From Clitopilus passeckerianus (taxonomy: Eukaryota; Basidiomycota; Agaricomycetes; Agaricales; Entolomataceae), in contig CALYLX010000049.1 in NCBI GenBank assembly GCA_944990035.1, positions 46,051 to 110,050 on the forward strand: a DNA stretch of 64,000 bases. Direction: 5' to 3'. Shown here piece by piece: positions 24,977 to 39,813 of the stretch. The position numbers and the translations under genes are program-made. Every line of letters starts with the position of its first letter. Position 1 is the stretch's first letter. Below the pieces are notes generated by a model. The model ran no database searches and was not told the origin of the DNA. It saw nothing but the letters and a program-made list of their open reading frames with translations.

Positions 24977-26365
24977 ATGTTCGCCCGTCATATCATGTTC
25001 ATTCCCCGCATGGCCGCTCGTGGCTTTGCTACGGAGGCCAAGTCGCTCAATGGCACCCCTGCTACACTTTACTTGAAGTCTGGTCAAGCTTTCCACGGCA
25101 AGTCCTTTGGAGCTCCTCGTAGTATCTATGGGGAGACCGTCTTCTCGACTTCAATCACATCATGTGAGTACTCTCTGTGGCATGGAATTTTCTGAACGAA
25201 GACCTCATTCCAAACGTCATAGACACCGAATCAATGACCGATCCTTCCTACCGTGGTCAAATTTTAGTTTTCACGACGCCCATGATTGGCAACTATGGTG
25301 TGCCCCTCAACAAAACACCTGTAGACTCTCGGGACGTCGGAACTGTCCTCGAGTCAAACCGTATTCAATGTTCTGCCGTTATTGTTGGCGACGTTGCGGA
25401 AAAATTCTCCCACTACACAGCCGTTGAATCCCTTGCATCATGGTGCCAACGTCACGATGTCCCTGCAATCACCGGGGTAGATACACGTGCCATTACGCGC
25501 CTGCTTCGTGATCAGGGCACTACCCTTGGAAGAGTCGCTGTCGGACCCGATGTAGGCACCGTACCTACTGAATACTGGGATCCCTCGAAGGAAAACTTGG
25601 TCGACCAAGTCTCCACCAAGGAACCCTACCAACTTAACCCCAGCGGTTCAGTCAGAATTGCCGTCCTCGACTTCGGTGCCAAATCCAACATCCTTCGTTC
25701 TTTGGTCAGGCGAGATGCTGCAGTGACCGTCTACCCATGGAACTACGACTTCAACTCCGTCAGGGAGATGTATGACGGTCTCTTCCTCTCCAACGGTCCC
25801 GGAGACCCATCTCACTGCACCGAGGCCGTCATGAACCTCCGCCGCACCTTGGAGGAGTGGGACAAGCCTATTTTCGGTATTTGCATGGGCCACCAGATCA
25901 TTGGTATGGCGGCTGGATTGGATGCCTACCGTATGACCTTTGGTAACCGTGGACACAACCAACCCGTCCTTGCCTTGGCCGACGCCGGTTCCATCAAAGC
26001 AGGTCGTGTCTATGTGACAAGTCAAAACCATCAGTATGCCCTCACCCTCCAGGACCCCTTCCCTGCCGGTTGGGAACCTTTCTTCATCAACTGCAATGAC
26101 TCTTCTGTTGAGGGTATCAAGTCCACAGATAACTCCGGAAGGAAAGTCTGGGGCGTTCAGTTCCACCCTGAGAGTGCTGGTGGCCCCTTGGATACCATTG
26201 AGGTTCGTTCTTTTCGTTAGGAGTATGGAAGATCATGCTAACGACTTATGATAGATGTTCTCTGACTTTGTCGCTGAGTGTAGGGCGCACAGGATGCATG
26301 GCACACTGTCGCAGAATTACTCGCCTCGACCTGTCAAGCGAATGGCTTCTGCTGCGGCCCTCTAA
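24977..26365 (+). CDS. CPA1: Carbamoyl-phosphate synthase, arginine-specific small chain
   Basis: Three exons (24977..25163, 25223..26202, 26255..26365) give 425 aa. The start has a basic, Met/Ala-rich mitochondrial-type presequence (MFARHIMFIPRMAARGFATEA). The N-terminal domain (YGETVFSTSITS, MTDPSYRGQILVFTTP) and C-terminal class I glutamine amidotransferase domain (FGICMGHQ with nucleophile Cys, QFHPES with catalytic His) are complete. It supplies ammonia from glutamine to the large subunit for carbamoyl phosphate in arginine synthesis. The length and two internal introns are normal. Expression is likely controlled by the attenuator uORF just upstream. Confidence 0.95.
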
Positions 26366-26583
26366 ACATTTTTTGAATTGTGTTGTTGAGACTGGAATCA
26401 ATAAGGAATCGCCTTCTTGTGCTTCATGTATTATACCTACAAAATGCAAATAGAATTTCATGACTATCTATTGGATTTGAGGATTTGAGATATTCGAACT
26501 GCGTCATCTGACAATGCACTCGGCTGTCATATAGATCAACGCTAGTTTCCCTACCTGGCTACAGCACTTTCTCCTCTACCACG

Positions 26584-28182
26584 ATGAACTTCTTCGACTC
26601 CTACGGCGTTGCTGGCCCAAGTACTACTACAGAAAATCAGACACAGAATGCAAACCAACCAAGTCTCGATGAGGAGGTACAGGAGGTTATCGGAAATTTC
26701 AGATCGTTCTGGGGTGGTTTCAAGAAGCAGGCAAGCGAAATACACTCACGCACCGTCTACCGCCTCTTACTCGGCCTTGATAGAGTGCAAATGTTCTGCA
26801 GTCAGCTCGCAAAGAGCTCACAGATGTCGCTGGTCAAGCCCAGCGCGAACTCACTCGATTAACTGCTGACCCCGCTTCAGGTACAATCCCCTCGACACAA
26901 ACCGCCACCGGCTCTACAACTGTCGCTGCAGAACCAAGTGAAAGTAGGGATTTGGACCCCATTACTGGTACAACCGCGCAAGAAGAAGAGACCACTCTCG
27001 ATGTGACACCCTCTCAATCTGAGGATGGCTCCAGTACCCCACTTGCCTCAACATCTGCTTCATCATCCTCAACTGCGGCCCCGGCAACCTCGCCAGGAGG
27101 TCTGTTCTCTTCATTCCAGTCCGCCATCCCAGCAAACTGGCTTGAAACGGCTCGTGGTCAACTGCCTGAATCCCTTCGACAGGTCGACTCTACACAACTT
27201 CGCTCGACCTTGTTAACCGAATTTCAACGTATACAAGATGTGACCCTTGCTCACGCGGAGGAATACGCTCATAAAGGCGAGGCATTACTCGAGCAGGCAG
27301 TCGAAAATGCCAGCCATGCTCTGAAAGATGTCGTCAAGATAATACCACCTGAAGAACAAGTCGCAGGGGGGTCTCAGATGCCGCCTGTGCTCTCTTGGGA
27401 TGGGGGCGATATGTGGGCACTTCCTATCGGTCCCTTAGATGCGGGAGCGTCGCGATCCGGAGATGGAGCTACGTCGAAAGGCAAGACTGCTGCTGAAGGC
27501 CAGTCTGCTGTAATTTCGAGAGCGGAACTGTTGCTGCTTCGCCTGAAGCAAGACCCAGATATTATTAGGAGGGATCCTGCTGATGACGGGGAACTGGGTA
27601 AGAGCTATGCGAAGTGGGCTGCTGAAGACTTCGAAGATAGCGATGGTGTTGAGGGTGAGGAGTACGGAGAGAAGATCAAGGTACTTATGGAAGACGAGGC
27701 TATGAAGAATACCAGGGATACACTTGGTATGTGTTAACCGCGATATGGACATGATTAAGTTTTCTCAGCCAGTGCTAGTGCCATCCGAGATGGAGGAGGA
27801 GGAATTCTGGAGGCGATACTTCTTCCGTGCTCATCAAATCCAAGTTGAGAGTGAGAAGCGTAAGGCAATTATTGAAGGTGTGTCATCTTTGATTTGTTTT
27901 TGATTTGACATTACTCACCCAATGTACTTGGTAGGTACAATGGAAGAGGAAGAGGTCAGTTGGGAGGATGACGATGACGAGAGTTCCACCCATGAATCCG
28001 CAACACCCGAGGTCTTGGACAGGAGGAAATCAAACGCTACCCTCAAAGCACCAGCTGTTGTTCGAGATAGCAGTGACGACGGCTTCGATGTCGTTTCTGC
28101 TGGGACTATAAGCCCCGGAGAACCAAGAACGAAGGCCGGGTCTAGGGATGAAGAATCATCCGATGAGAGCGATTGGGAATGA
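26584..28182 (+). CDS. DOS2: BSD-domain protein (DOS2-like)
   Basis: Exons 26584..26730, 26784..27726, 27773..27877, 27935..28182 give 480 aa. The BSD domain is seen as DPADDGELGKSYAKWAAEDF followed by VPSEMEEEEFWRRYFFRAHQI, with the hallmark FW pair. The N terminus has amphipathic helices (EVQEVIGNFRSFWGGFKKQ, SARKELTDVAGQAQREL) and the C terminus is acidic (MEEEEVSWEDDDDESS). Fungal Dos2-type proteins share this layout; their molecular role is poorly defined. Intron 1 (26731..26783) has a GC donor, CAG|GCAAGC, required to keep the frame. Confidence 0.8.
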
Positions 28183-28442
28183 AAGAACGTTATATACGAT
28201 ATAGTTTGGACATATAGTCAATCATGTGTACGATTACCTTGGAATACCCATTTGGTTCGGCTAAAAATCCACTCTCACCGAAATACATTAGGTTGAGTTA
28301 AATACACACAATTACTCCAAAGTACAATCCATTATACACCTCTTCATAGAGTTATAGTCCAACAGCTGATAGGATACATGTTACACCCATGCAAACCACT
28401 TCCGTTGCTGCGAAGGTAAGCCCTTCATACATTAGTTCACAG

Positions 28443-29277
28443 TCATAGAAATAACGATGCGCCGTAACCAGCCAGACCGAGGACTGTTGAAGACGTCAGT
28501 AAAGGTGCAATGAAAGTTCCATAGATGATACTCACAGAATCCAGTGAACTTCTCGAGAGGGGAATGGAAGTACACGGAGGTTGTGTAAGCAGCGAGGAAC
28601 CAAATGGCAATGAGAATAATATTGGCAACAACGGCCAGCTGGTGGAGTGCGCTGAACTGGCGGGCGCGGAAGGAGTGACGTAGTTGGTCGGTGAGGAAGA
28701 GGATGGACATGGTGAGGAGGAAGATGTGGCCAGAGACGTCGTGTCCGCTGCGTAGCCTTGGAAGGCCCTTCCAGTTGGTCAAAGTGTCCGAGAGTGAGGA
28801 CGTGCTCACGAAGAGGTCGGGATGACTTTCTAGGGATATGTAGGTTCGGGTGAAGCAGTGCTCTGCAGGAACAGTAACGTGTTCACCATTAGGCAGGCTG
28901 AGAACGCATGCACCTCCAGAGGCGAGGTTAACACGCTCTATGATTGCAGGTCCAAAGAACCAGCTCGTGAATATGGCCCATACAGCTGTTTCGATCAACC
29001 ACCTGGCTAGTCTCTGTGGTCGACGTATCTCAGCTGGGCTGGTTACCCAAGCCAAAAAGAATGCTCCAGAGGTCCAACCCCATGCTAACTTGATGAAATA
29101 CTTGTTGAGGAAATTGGACTTGTTGGCGTAATAGTGTGTCTGTGAGAGCGGGTGAGGAAGGTTTGCGACAAGGGGATTCGAGGTGTCAAGATATGTGTTA
29201 TAGATGACCGAGTATGCGGTTCCAAAGAAGATAACTGCCGTTAGGGTATAGAAGACGTTGAGTCGCAAACCAGCCAT
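28443..29277 (-). CDS. SCS3: FIT2/SCS3-like lipid-droplet biogenesis membrane protein
   Basis: Exons 29277..28536 and 28483..28443 give 260 aa with about six hydrophobic segments. FIT signatures are GHDVSGHIFLL and TTSVYFHSPLEKFTGF, containing the two conserved histidines expected of the phosphatase-like active site. FITM/Scs3 proteins sit in the ER, act on acyl-CoA or phospholipid intermediates and promote lipid-droplet emergence. A 52-nt intron near the end is preferred, although the unspliced frame is also open, because the spliced tail GFFLGLAGYGASLFL resembles the family. Confidence 0.85.
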
Positions 29278-29615
29278 TGCGGTAGAAATGAGAGTTGTGA
29301 CGGGCGGCTATGCCAAAAGCCCCAATGCTCCTCGAGTGGGACACGTGCGCTGCTCACTTAGCCGCTTGACCACACGACCTGGAGAACACTGGAATGTTCT
29401 TTGGCATCTTGACGTTGCGCAGCTCATTGACCTTCTGAAATGGATCTCTCTCTTATAAAAATACCACCAGACAGCATAATATTTCTGTCAAGTGTTCCCC
29501 AAAGGCGAGCTAGGGACGGGGCTTGGCCAGATAATGGACGATCTGACTTTGTGATAGTGCACTTCATTGGACTCTATGGCCTTACCTTGGACGCGACTTC
29601 TACGTTGCCTTCCAA
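29278..29615. other. Divergent promoter region
   Basis: Roughly 340 bp between the SCS3 start and the next plus-strand start. It contains CACGTG-like sequence near 29342 and no coding evidence. Confidence 0.4.
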
Positions 29616-31409
29616 ATGCCAGAGAAAATAGAACAGGCTCTCGTACTTCAACTACCAATACATTCGCGAGAACACATTAAATTCCTGAAAACCCTGCCTG
29701 ACAGAGAAACAGCGCCCCTGGTAGGTTCTATTCGCCAGATACTGGAAGATAATCTTGATCGGTCAAGGATGCTGCGACTCTTGCTGGAGAAGTCACAGCT
29801 ACGAAAGATTTTTACATCAGGCTACTAGACTTCCGTGACCGCCTTTGGATCGAGTTTCGTTTCATAGAATCGAAACATCGAGCTTTGAAAGCGGCCGAAC
29901 CCATCAAAAAGGCTTTTCGACGAATGCGTTATATCTACTCCCTGATCGCCAGGACTTCCAACGCTATCACCTACGTCGAGGAGTCCTTTCCTCAGTTCTC
30001 TGAAACACTCAAGAAGGCATTCGCCGACAGACTCAATATTTATAGATGGGACCATGCATTGAGGATGGTTCATCCGTATCTCAAGCCATTTGTACTGAAG
30101 ATGCCCAACTACAAGACGTATGATTTCATAGATCTGTCTACCCAAAGACCGCGTATGATGCTCTTCGACGCCGAGTATCAGTATGACCTTGGCGCCATTA
30201 GGGCGAAGAATGTGTGTATAACCGTATATGTTTTTCGACGCCGTTAATGGCTTAGATGTGTCCCTTCCAGGCCACAGATGCCGAGACTCTTCCACCCCTG
30301 CCTGTTAACAATAATCAATACCCTCCCATGTATGCAACTTCTCAAGCTCTGGTTCCTGTTGGGTATAATCTCACCGACGATCGCAGACCTGCTCAGAATA
30401 CCTTCCTGACCAACCTTACCTTCGAAGACTACTGGATGCCATTCATCCTCAGCGAAGGGCAAGCCACAGCGATACAAACTCAATTACCAATCTGGTCGTC
30501 CATGCACATGCGGTTTTCCCGTACGATTCCACACAAAGAGTTTGCGCCTCTCGTGAGTGTTTCCAAATCCCATATTTCTCAGTCTATTTATTACTCGATG
30601 GAAAGAGTCCCACAATCCAGCCAGCCAATTTAAGGCAGATATATGTCCATATTGCCCACCTCAGAGACCTTCTCTGGGTCGAAACTAAAATTATCAACGC
30701 GCTCTCCAGGATTCCCAATTCATCCATACCGTTCTGGAAAGGACAAGAGATGTTATGGTATGCGCATTACCTGATTCAAAGGGCCTGTCAGGCTCTCGTG
30801 TACATGGAGGAGGTTGCGGTCGGGTTTCCGCAGGTGCCAGTGGCGGTCCCACAGGCGACTACCACAGACATAAATGCGGCGGCAGCGGGTGTACCTGCAG
30901 AGACGAAAGCACCTGCAGAAACGAGCACACCTATAGAGCCAAAGGCATCTGCAGAGACAAAAGCGCCTACGGAAACAGATGCACCTACAGAGACAAAGGC
31001 ACCTGCAGAAACGGCAACACCTGTAGAGACAAAAGCGCCTGCAGAAACGGGATCATCTGCAACGACAGAGCCACCTGCAACGACGGAAGCGCCCTCTCAA
31101 GAGAATCAGCAGCAGCCTATGCAGCCCGATGTGAAAACAAGGGAAATACCGAAACAGGTTCCCGAGGAGAAACCACGGACACTGGCCGACGACTTGAAGG
31201 CGTTGCAGGAGACCAGAACGACACGCTATGGCCCACAGCATGCATTGATACTCTTGCAATCGTTATTTGTCACATCGAAGGTTTCGATGCCGGACTATGA
31301 GAAGAAACCGACTTGGGTGAGGAAGGATGGGGATGGGAGGTGGTTATTTCCGATTAATGGGGAGCCGGAACCAGATTATACAACGGAATCTGAGGTTATA
31401 GTAGAGTAG
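29616..31409 (+). CDS. Uncharacterised protein with hexapeptide PAETKA repeats
   Basis: Exons 29616..29761, 29821..30211, 30271..30552, 30639..31409 give 529 aa; introns are 59, 59 and 86 nt. No family is recognised. The first ~300 residues are mixed helix, rich in aromatic and basic residues (FRDRLWIEFRFIESKHRALK, ALRMVHPYLKPFVLKMP). A region near residues 290-350 (IAHLRDLLWVETKIINALS) is probably helical. Then comes a low-complexity repeat tract and a final basic/aromatic segment. No signal peptide or membrane helix. The first junction was chosen to restore frame between DRSRMLR-like and LLDFRDRLW reading frames. Confidence 0.6.
30894..31094 (+). repeat. 18-nt tandem repeat coding PAETKA units
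   Basis: About eleven imperfect copies of an 18-bp unit (consensus CCTGCAGAGACGAAAGCA) encode PAETKA, PAETST, PIEPKA, SAETKA, PTETDA and similar hexapeptides. Each has Glu-Thr in the middle, giving a Pro/Glu/Thr-rich extended linker. Such tracts often vary in copy number between strains. Confidence 0.8.
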
Positions 31410-31509
31410 TTCGGTGTGCATCGTGGTGGACAGTCATCTTAGGAGAGAAGAGGATATTTCATTAGTATCTAATCATACATATTACAATCTATTCCTTGTG
31501 TAGCAGCTT

Positions 31510-33588
<2,079 letters not shown>

Positions 33589-36500
33589 ATGCTGGCTTCC
33601 ACACCTACAAAAGACTTCTTTGCTTCAAGACCACGCGATTCCAGTCTGTCGCCATCCTGCAGACAAAGGCATTTCACCCCTCCAAGGCTCGGCTCAAGCT
33701 CTCAGAATGCTCCTGCATACGAATCTCCTATGCTAACACCTTCACCTCTACGCCAACGGACATCTTTTTCTAACAATCTCTATGGAGACCTCAGTAGTGC
33801 CTCAGATAGCAACGACCTTTTCTCCTTCCAATCTCCATGTAAATCGTCTGCGCCGGCGCACTTCATGCACTCGAATATGCCATCTAGACCGCAACCAATA
33901 GTCCCAGAAGACGACGATGGCTCCATCTTCCTATCCTCCAATTCGACACCTTCCTTCTCCCCGTTCTCGCCATTCTTTCCAACGTCGACCTCTCAACCCC
34001 TACGCACACCACTAAAGCAGATCCACCAACTTCCTAACCGCGTCGTTCCCCTTTCAAATGTGAAGAGGATGTCTGCAGTTGCCGCAACTCCCGCAGCACC
34101 GAGTGCTTCTTCTACCCGAGTTGGTGTGGGTACAAAGCGCAAGTCCACGCCTCATTTTACAGCAACTCCCGTCCGCCCTAAGCCACTAGATATTTCGTGT
34201 GCCGGGCCAGCCCCTGGTGCCCCTCAGACGCCTCTAGAACGGCTCGGACCTCTCGCTCCTCCCAAATTCCCTTTGTGCACCCCTCAGTCAAGGGCCGAAA
34301 CAGAGGCTTACTTGCGCAGAGGCACCGCAACTTTGACTCGGCTGAGCATTGCGGACATGAGCTCTACGGAAGACTCAGGTCTGAACGATTCCGGGTGCGA
34401 AGTTGAGGATGAAGGCATGGAGGCTTTTACTTGGAAGATGAGTGAGGGAGATTCCAGGATTAACCAGCTCAAGGCAGCTGAAGCCTTCTTTCTCGGAGGA
34501 AAGGGTTCAAAGGATGAAGAAGTTGCAGAAGCAGTGTCACCGGGAGGGCATATAAACAAACGGCGGGCTAGAAGGCGACCTCTTTCCGCCGAGCTTTTAG
34601 AAAGCGCTTTAAGGTCTCCATCACCCAGCAAAGTAGATTTCTGTTTCACGCCTCGATATAAAGTCAGAGCTAATCATATGCGTAGTCCTCGGCACCGAAG
34701 GCCATAATTTCTCACCTTAGGACCTCTGAAATCGCATTCCCAACCGCCCCACTTCCACGAAAGCGTACTCCCAGCCTCTCATCCGACTCTGAGTCTGAAG
34801 GTCTACCTGCTCGTCGACGAATCCGTGACATGGGTCTGCAACCTCCTCCATCGGTGCTGCGTCCAACCGCTCCTCGAATGCCCTCCCGACAAGACAATAT
34901 GAGTGCGGCAACTCTGTTCTTCGGTCCGCCAATCAGGAAGCCAGAGCATATGAAGTCGGACTCACGCTCTCGAATAACGACCTTGTCTTCTTCTACGCCG
35001 AATCCAGGCCTTCCCAAGCCTCGCCCAAAGGCAATCAACCGACATAGCTATGCGGGCCCAGGTCCCGAGAGAAGAGCAAACAACCTTTCTTCTTGGAACA
35101 CTTACCAATCCAGAAAAACACCGTCGCCTCGCTCCTCACCGCCGGCAGCTACTTTCCCACAACGAACCGACACGGACGATGAAGATATGTTTGACATCAA
35201 CGGACCACCTGATTCGTCCTTTGTTTTTAGTGTGACCGAGGGCACGCCATCACCTCGAGTCAAGCGTCCGGATCCTCAGATCCTCCCCAAAAAATATAAG
35301 CCTCGGGACTCAGGTGTCGTACTTGTCAGCGACGAAGACGAGGACGATGCGATGATGGGCATTCATCTGACATCGGGTTCAGTCCCCTCGTCGTCCAACA
35401 GTACAAATTCGCTCGCATCTGAGTTCGGGGATGCGCTTATCACACCAGGAGTTGCTCCCGAGCATGGATCTGGATGGCCGAATGTCTTTGTTACTGGTCC
35501 CGATGAACCAGAGGTGACGGAGGGTTTGGATATCGACGCATTCATCATGCGTACGTTGGCTGCTTCATCAAAAGCATCCGGAGAGCAGAAGAAGAGGGTT
35601 CCAGGGACACCCGTCAAGAGGAACAAGATTCAATATCTGGCTGGTGGTGCTCGACCGTGGCAAAGTGCCGTCGCTGCAAGAGTCGGACCCAGGTTCGACT
35701 TCGACGTCAAGGATAAGAGAGGGGGGCGCAAGAGTCTTCCTGGACCGTCGTTCGGGATTGCCTTTGATTCAGATACAGACTCAGGTGACGATGAAGATTC
35801 GCCTGCTCGACGACAAAGTTACGGAGGCCTGGGCCTTGGACGGCCTATCAAGGCGAAGACGGCGAAGAAGAGGACTAATTGGTTGATGCGCAGAAGCAGC
35901 AGTGGCGCTTTTTCGAGCGGAAGTGAGTCGGTGTCTTCGGCGGGAACTCCCACACGCAATAAAAAGGGTATGTTTCGCGATTCCTCATTGAATGAATGCA
36001 AGAAGGCTGACTCTGAGAATCTAGAACACCACACACCCGGGCCGTTGCACCTCTCGACGACCAAGAATAGCTTCATGAGAACTGCATCGAGTTCGTCAAG
36101 CAGCTCTACCGCAACATTGGGTTCGCCGAGCATCCGCCGGCCAGCTGGGCAGCAACCACATCAGCTCAAGAATTCTCAAGTTCGTCAGATTGATTCTGAA
36201 GCCGAAAAAAGGGGTCGCTTTCGACGTGACTTCGAAGTGGATGAGGAGCTCGGACAGGGCGAATTTGGCACGGTATTCAAAGTGCGTGACAATCTTGATT
36301 GCGTCTATGCCATCAAGAAGTCGAAAAGATTCGAGGGTGCGAGACACCGGTAACTACTCCCCTTCGATTGGGTTTTGACATGAGTTGCTGACAATGCGGG
36401 TTTAATAGCCGACGATTGCTCGAGGAAGTGGACATTCTACAGCATCTGTCACACCTCACAGCTGGGACAGATATGAAAGGTGCTCGGCATCCAAACGTCC

Positions 36501-37432
36501 TCGCGTTCATCGACAGTTGGGAAGAAGACGATACGCTGTTCATTCAAACGGAGCTCTGCGAGTCTGGCAACTTGGGTCAGTTCTTGTGGGAGTTCGGGCG
36601 AGCATATCCGCGGCTTGATGAAGAACGAGCGTGGAAAATAATTGCCGAATTAAGTCACGTGAGTGCAATTAAACCTATTCGGTTCCCTTTAAGGCTTATA
36701 TCACCTTTGCCAATCCCAGGGTCTCCAATTCATTCATGATGCCGACATCATCCATCTGGATCTCAAACCTTCAAATGTTTTCCTGACAAGCGAGGGTCGG
36801 TTCAAGATTGGTGATTTCGGCATGGCGTCGATGTGGCCAAGACCAGTATCAGATGACAGTGGTTTTGAACGTGAAGGCGATAAGCTGTATCTTGCGCCAG
36901 AGGTTCTTCAAGGTCAATACAGTAAGGCCGCCGATGTCTTCAGGTAACTAGGCGAATTTTGGTAACTTCAAGGAAATCGTTCTCACGTCAATTGTAGCCT
37001 TGGGATGACGATTCTGGAGACGGCGTCCAACATTGTGGTACCTGATCAGTGAGTTTTTTTACAGTTGGCCGGACCGATTGGTGGTGCTCGGGAACCGTAG
37101 GGAACTGGTTACTGACCCCTCTTCTTTTCCGCAGGGGCGAAGCATGGCATCGTCTGAGACGAGAGGATTTCTCTCAAGTTGATCTTGATGAAAGTCCGGA
37201 GATGTTGGAGATGATCAGACAAATGATGCGCACGGCACCATCCTTACGGATGACTATACATGCTGTGTGCAATCACTCAGTTGTGAGCCGCGCAAGGGCT
37301 ATGATGGAGTCGCTTCGTGATGCTGCGAAGCGGGATGGTACATCTTTATTTGCGGCATCTCCGCTAGGGAGGACTCACGCGGGGTTCTTGGATGAGATTC
37401 TAGGACGGAAAAGTATGGATTTGAGCGCGTGA
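33589..37432 (+). CDS. WEE1: WEE1-family cell-cycle kinase
   Basis: Six exons (33589..34632, 34686..36349, 36409..36658, 36720..36943, 36998..37048, 37135..37432) give 1176 aa. The first ~860 residues are a Ser/Pro-rich regulatory region with many SP/TP sites. The kinase follows: glycine loop LGQGEFGTV, AIKKSKR with the ATP lysine, HLDLKPSN catalytic loop, GDFG, and the Wee1-type EGDKLYLAPE. Wee1 kinases phosphorylate the CDK tyrosine to delay mitosis. The exon 1-2 junction (donor AAA|GTAGAT, branch GCTAATC) was needed to merge two frames. A further 57-nt stop-free candidate intron lies at 35968..36024. Start is the first ATG, 33589. Confidence 0.9.
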
Positions 37433-37739
37433 TGCCCAGGATTTTGTATGCTTTCCCCTTACGCATTTCTTTATTTTTCGTTTCTTTTTCACATATATGT
37501 TGTTAAATCGCCATTCTATGTTTTATGTATACAAGTGTAGTATTAGTAGTCGCTGTTTGTACAAAGTATTATTGGTAGAATTATAATCGGGTTCCTGGCA
37601 ACGGGCCAACGGCAACGAAACTGAATAGCTAAAGTTGGAAATTGGGACAAACCTTGGACAAACCTCCTTCCGTTCTTTTCGCCTCCCATGTTCTGAACTA
37701 ACCCGCATCGTTTATATATCTCCTTTGAATCTATACCAA
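37433..37739. other. Intergenic between WEE1 and homeodomain gene
   Basis: Tandem-orientation spacer of about 307 bp. AT-rich first half is consistent with the WEE1 3' end; the second half ends in a pyrimidine-rich leader before the ATG at 37740. Confidence 0.4.
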
Positions 37740-39813
37740 ATGTCTTTCCGCCCTCCACATCCTATCTCGACCCCAACCTTGCCGTTTTCCTCAACGTCGT
37801 CAACATCGACGACGATGGACTCCGCTGCTGTCGACTTTCGCGCTTTCTTCCCCTACACCCCCAACGAAGTCAAGCATCGTAAAAGAACAACCAGCGCCCA
37901 GCTCAAGGTCCTGGAAAACGTCTTCAAACGCGACACAAAACCCAATAATGCCCTGCGTGTTGAACTAGCTACACAACTCAACATGAGCCCAAGAGGTGTG
38001 CAGGTACGTAGCGTCTACTTCCATTGAACGTTGAACGGCCGTTCTCACTGCAAACGCGATTTCTTTTCTACAGGTCTGGTTTCAGAATCGGTGCGTTCCT
38101 CATTTTTACCGAGCGAGTATTTTGTCATTTTCTAACTTCGGTTCGTTGACAGACGTGCCAAAGAGAAGTCAAAGACCCAGAAAGCGAAAGCCAAAGGTAG
38201 TGACGGCTCTGGTAACGATGACTTCCAGGATCCCGACGGCGAAGACGCCGAGGGGCTTGCTGAGCTGCCAGCGGACAAGTTGAAAGCTGAATCGACGCAA
38301 GACCGTGCTGGTTCGCCACAGTCGCCAGACTTGCCAGCACAACCTCATACTGCCCCCGTCGAACAGGCGCCTTGGGACTCCTTCGATGACCACAGTCTGC
38401 TCGCTCAACGGCGCGGTTCTCTTCCAATACATGCACTCCCTTCAACCTATTCCGATCGTTCAAGTCCTTCTCTTGTTGATGTCTTCGACCCCAACGCAAG
38501 AAGACTCTCAGTTGACGCCAGTCTTGCTCGTTTAGCGAACAACCCCTTCGCTCCCCTCGCCAGAGCAAGGAACGGCGCTATTCATGGGCCCCGACCCTTC
38601 ATACCCAACCGCCAACGACCTTTCAGTCGGTCTGGCCACCACCCCCCAAGGATATCTGGGATACCTTATTCCTTGGATGTCCGACGAGCTTCCCTGGGCA
38701 ATTTCCGACAATCCCCGCGAAGCGCTATCTCTCCTTCTCCGTCGCCGTTCATGCCGTATAGCATTCCCAGGACTTCTTTACCAGAGCACAATCTCTATGT
38801 TACCAGCTCTCGCCCTAACATGGGATCTCCCATTCCTGGTCCGTTACCCTCCCCCAACTTCTCTTTCGGTGCCGCCAACACCCCTTCAATGGCATCGGCA
38901 AGCTCGGGCGATAGCGAGCGCAATTCCCCGGATTCCTTGCAAGCATTCCCTTACCGCGAGGCTGATCAGGAGGAAGACGATGTCCTGGGCAACGGTTACC
39001 CTCAGTCAAGGTTCGGTTCAATTGCCTCGGTCGCTACCAGCGACTCGAGCATCCAGACCCCATATTACACGGAAACGCCTTACCCTGAAATTCAATACGA
39101 CCCAACGATACGGAGAGACTCGTGGTGAGTATCGGCATTGGACGGAGTCCTTTATGTTATCACTGACTATGTTGCACATATAGTGTGTCTGTTGGCTTTA
39201 CTTCACTTATGTCGGGCCTAGATATGCAAGAGTCTATTGTAGGCCATCAAAGCCTTGAAGACTATCACCATGAGGAGCTTGTGTACAAAATCGACAACCA
39301 AAGCTGTGCCGATACGCAGACATACCCATCTCCAACGTCGACGATTTCTCCTGGGACTGCAAGCCCCCATGGCCTCAATCTTGCACCCACACCAATTCCG
39401 ATCTCCACATCAAGTGAGCTCGCATTTGCGTTGCAGAAACCATCCGTTCAGGTGCGTTGTTACTGAGTTACACCCCTTCGGTGAGAATTGACCGCATTTC
39501 CCCTCAGGCGCATGCACGACAGTTTGAGCAGTCTTTGGAACCATCTATTTCCTCCACAACTTTCTCTTCTCAGACATTGGAGCATCCCATAAACTCCGTC
39601 GACGGACAACATTCTGTCATTGGATCAGCGGCGTCACTCACTGAATCCTCAGGGCTTGATACCTATCACCACAGCTACGGGTCATACCATGGGGTCGATG
39701 ACGGCTCGAACATGGAATCCAGGGAAACATTCATGTCCCTCCATAACTTCGATGTTCCATCGGACTTCTATGATTCCACCGGAAAACCACTGGAGTCGAT
39801 ACCTCAATGGTGA
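37740..39813 (+). CDS. Homeodomain transcription factor (Hom2-like)
   Basis: Five exons (37740..38003, 38074..38090, 38153..39124, 39184..39451, 39508..39813) give 608 aa. The homeodomain spans residues ~45-105: KHRKRTTSAQLKVLENVFKR, NMSPRGVQVWFQNRRAKEK. It has the standard 60-residue length and the WFQNRR recognition helix, so it is not a TALE or mating-type HD1. The remainder is Ser/Pro-rich with RRxS sites (RRGSLP, RRLSVD, RRASLG) that fit basophilic kinases such as PKA. Basidiomycete Hom-type factors regulate fruiting; assignment to Hom2 is tentative. The 17-nt second exon encodes the VWFQNR core. Confidence 0.85.

Noticed and set aside
28483..28536. Reading through the end of the FIT2/SCS3 gene without an intron.
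   Set aside because: The frame stays open, but a GTGAGT...CAACAG intron gives the hydrophobic family-like tail instead of a polar one.
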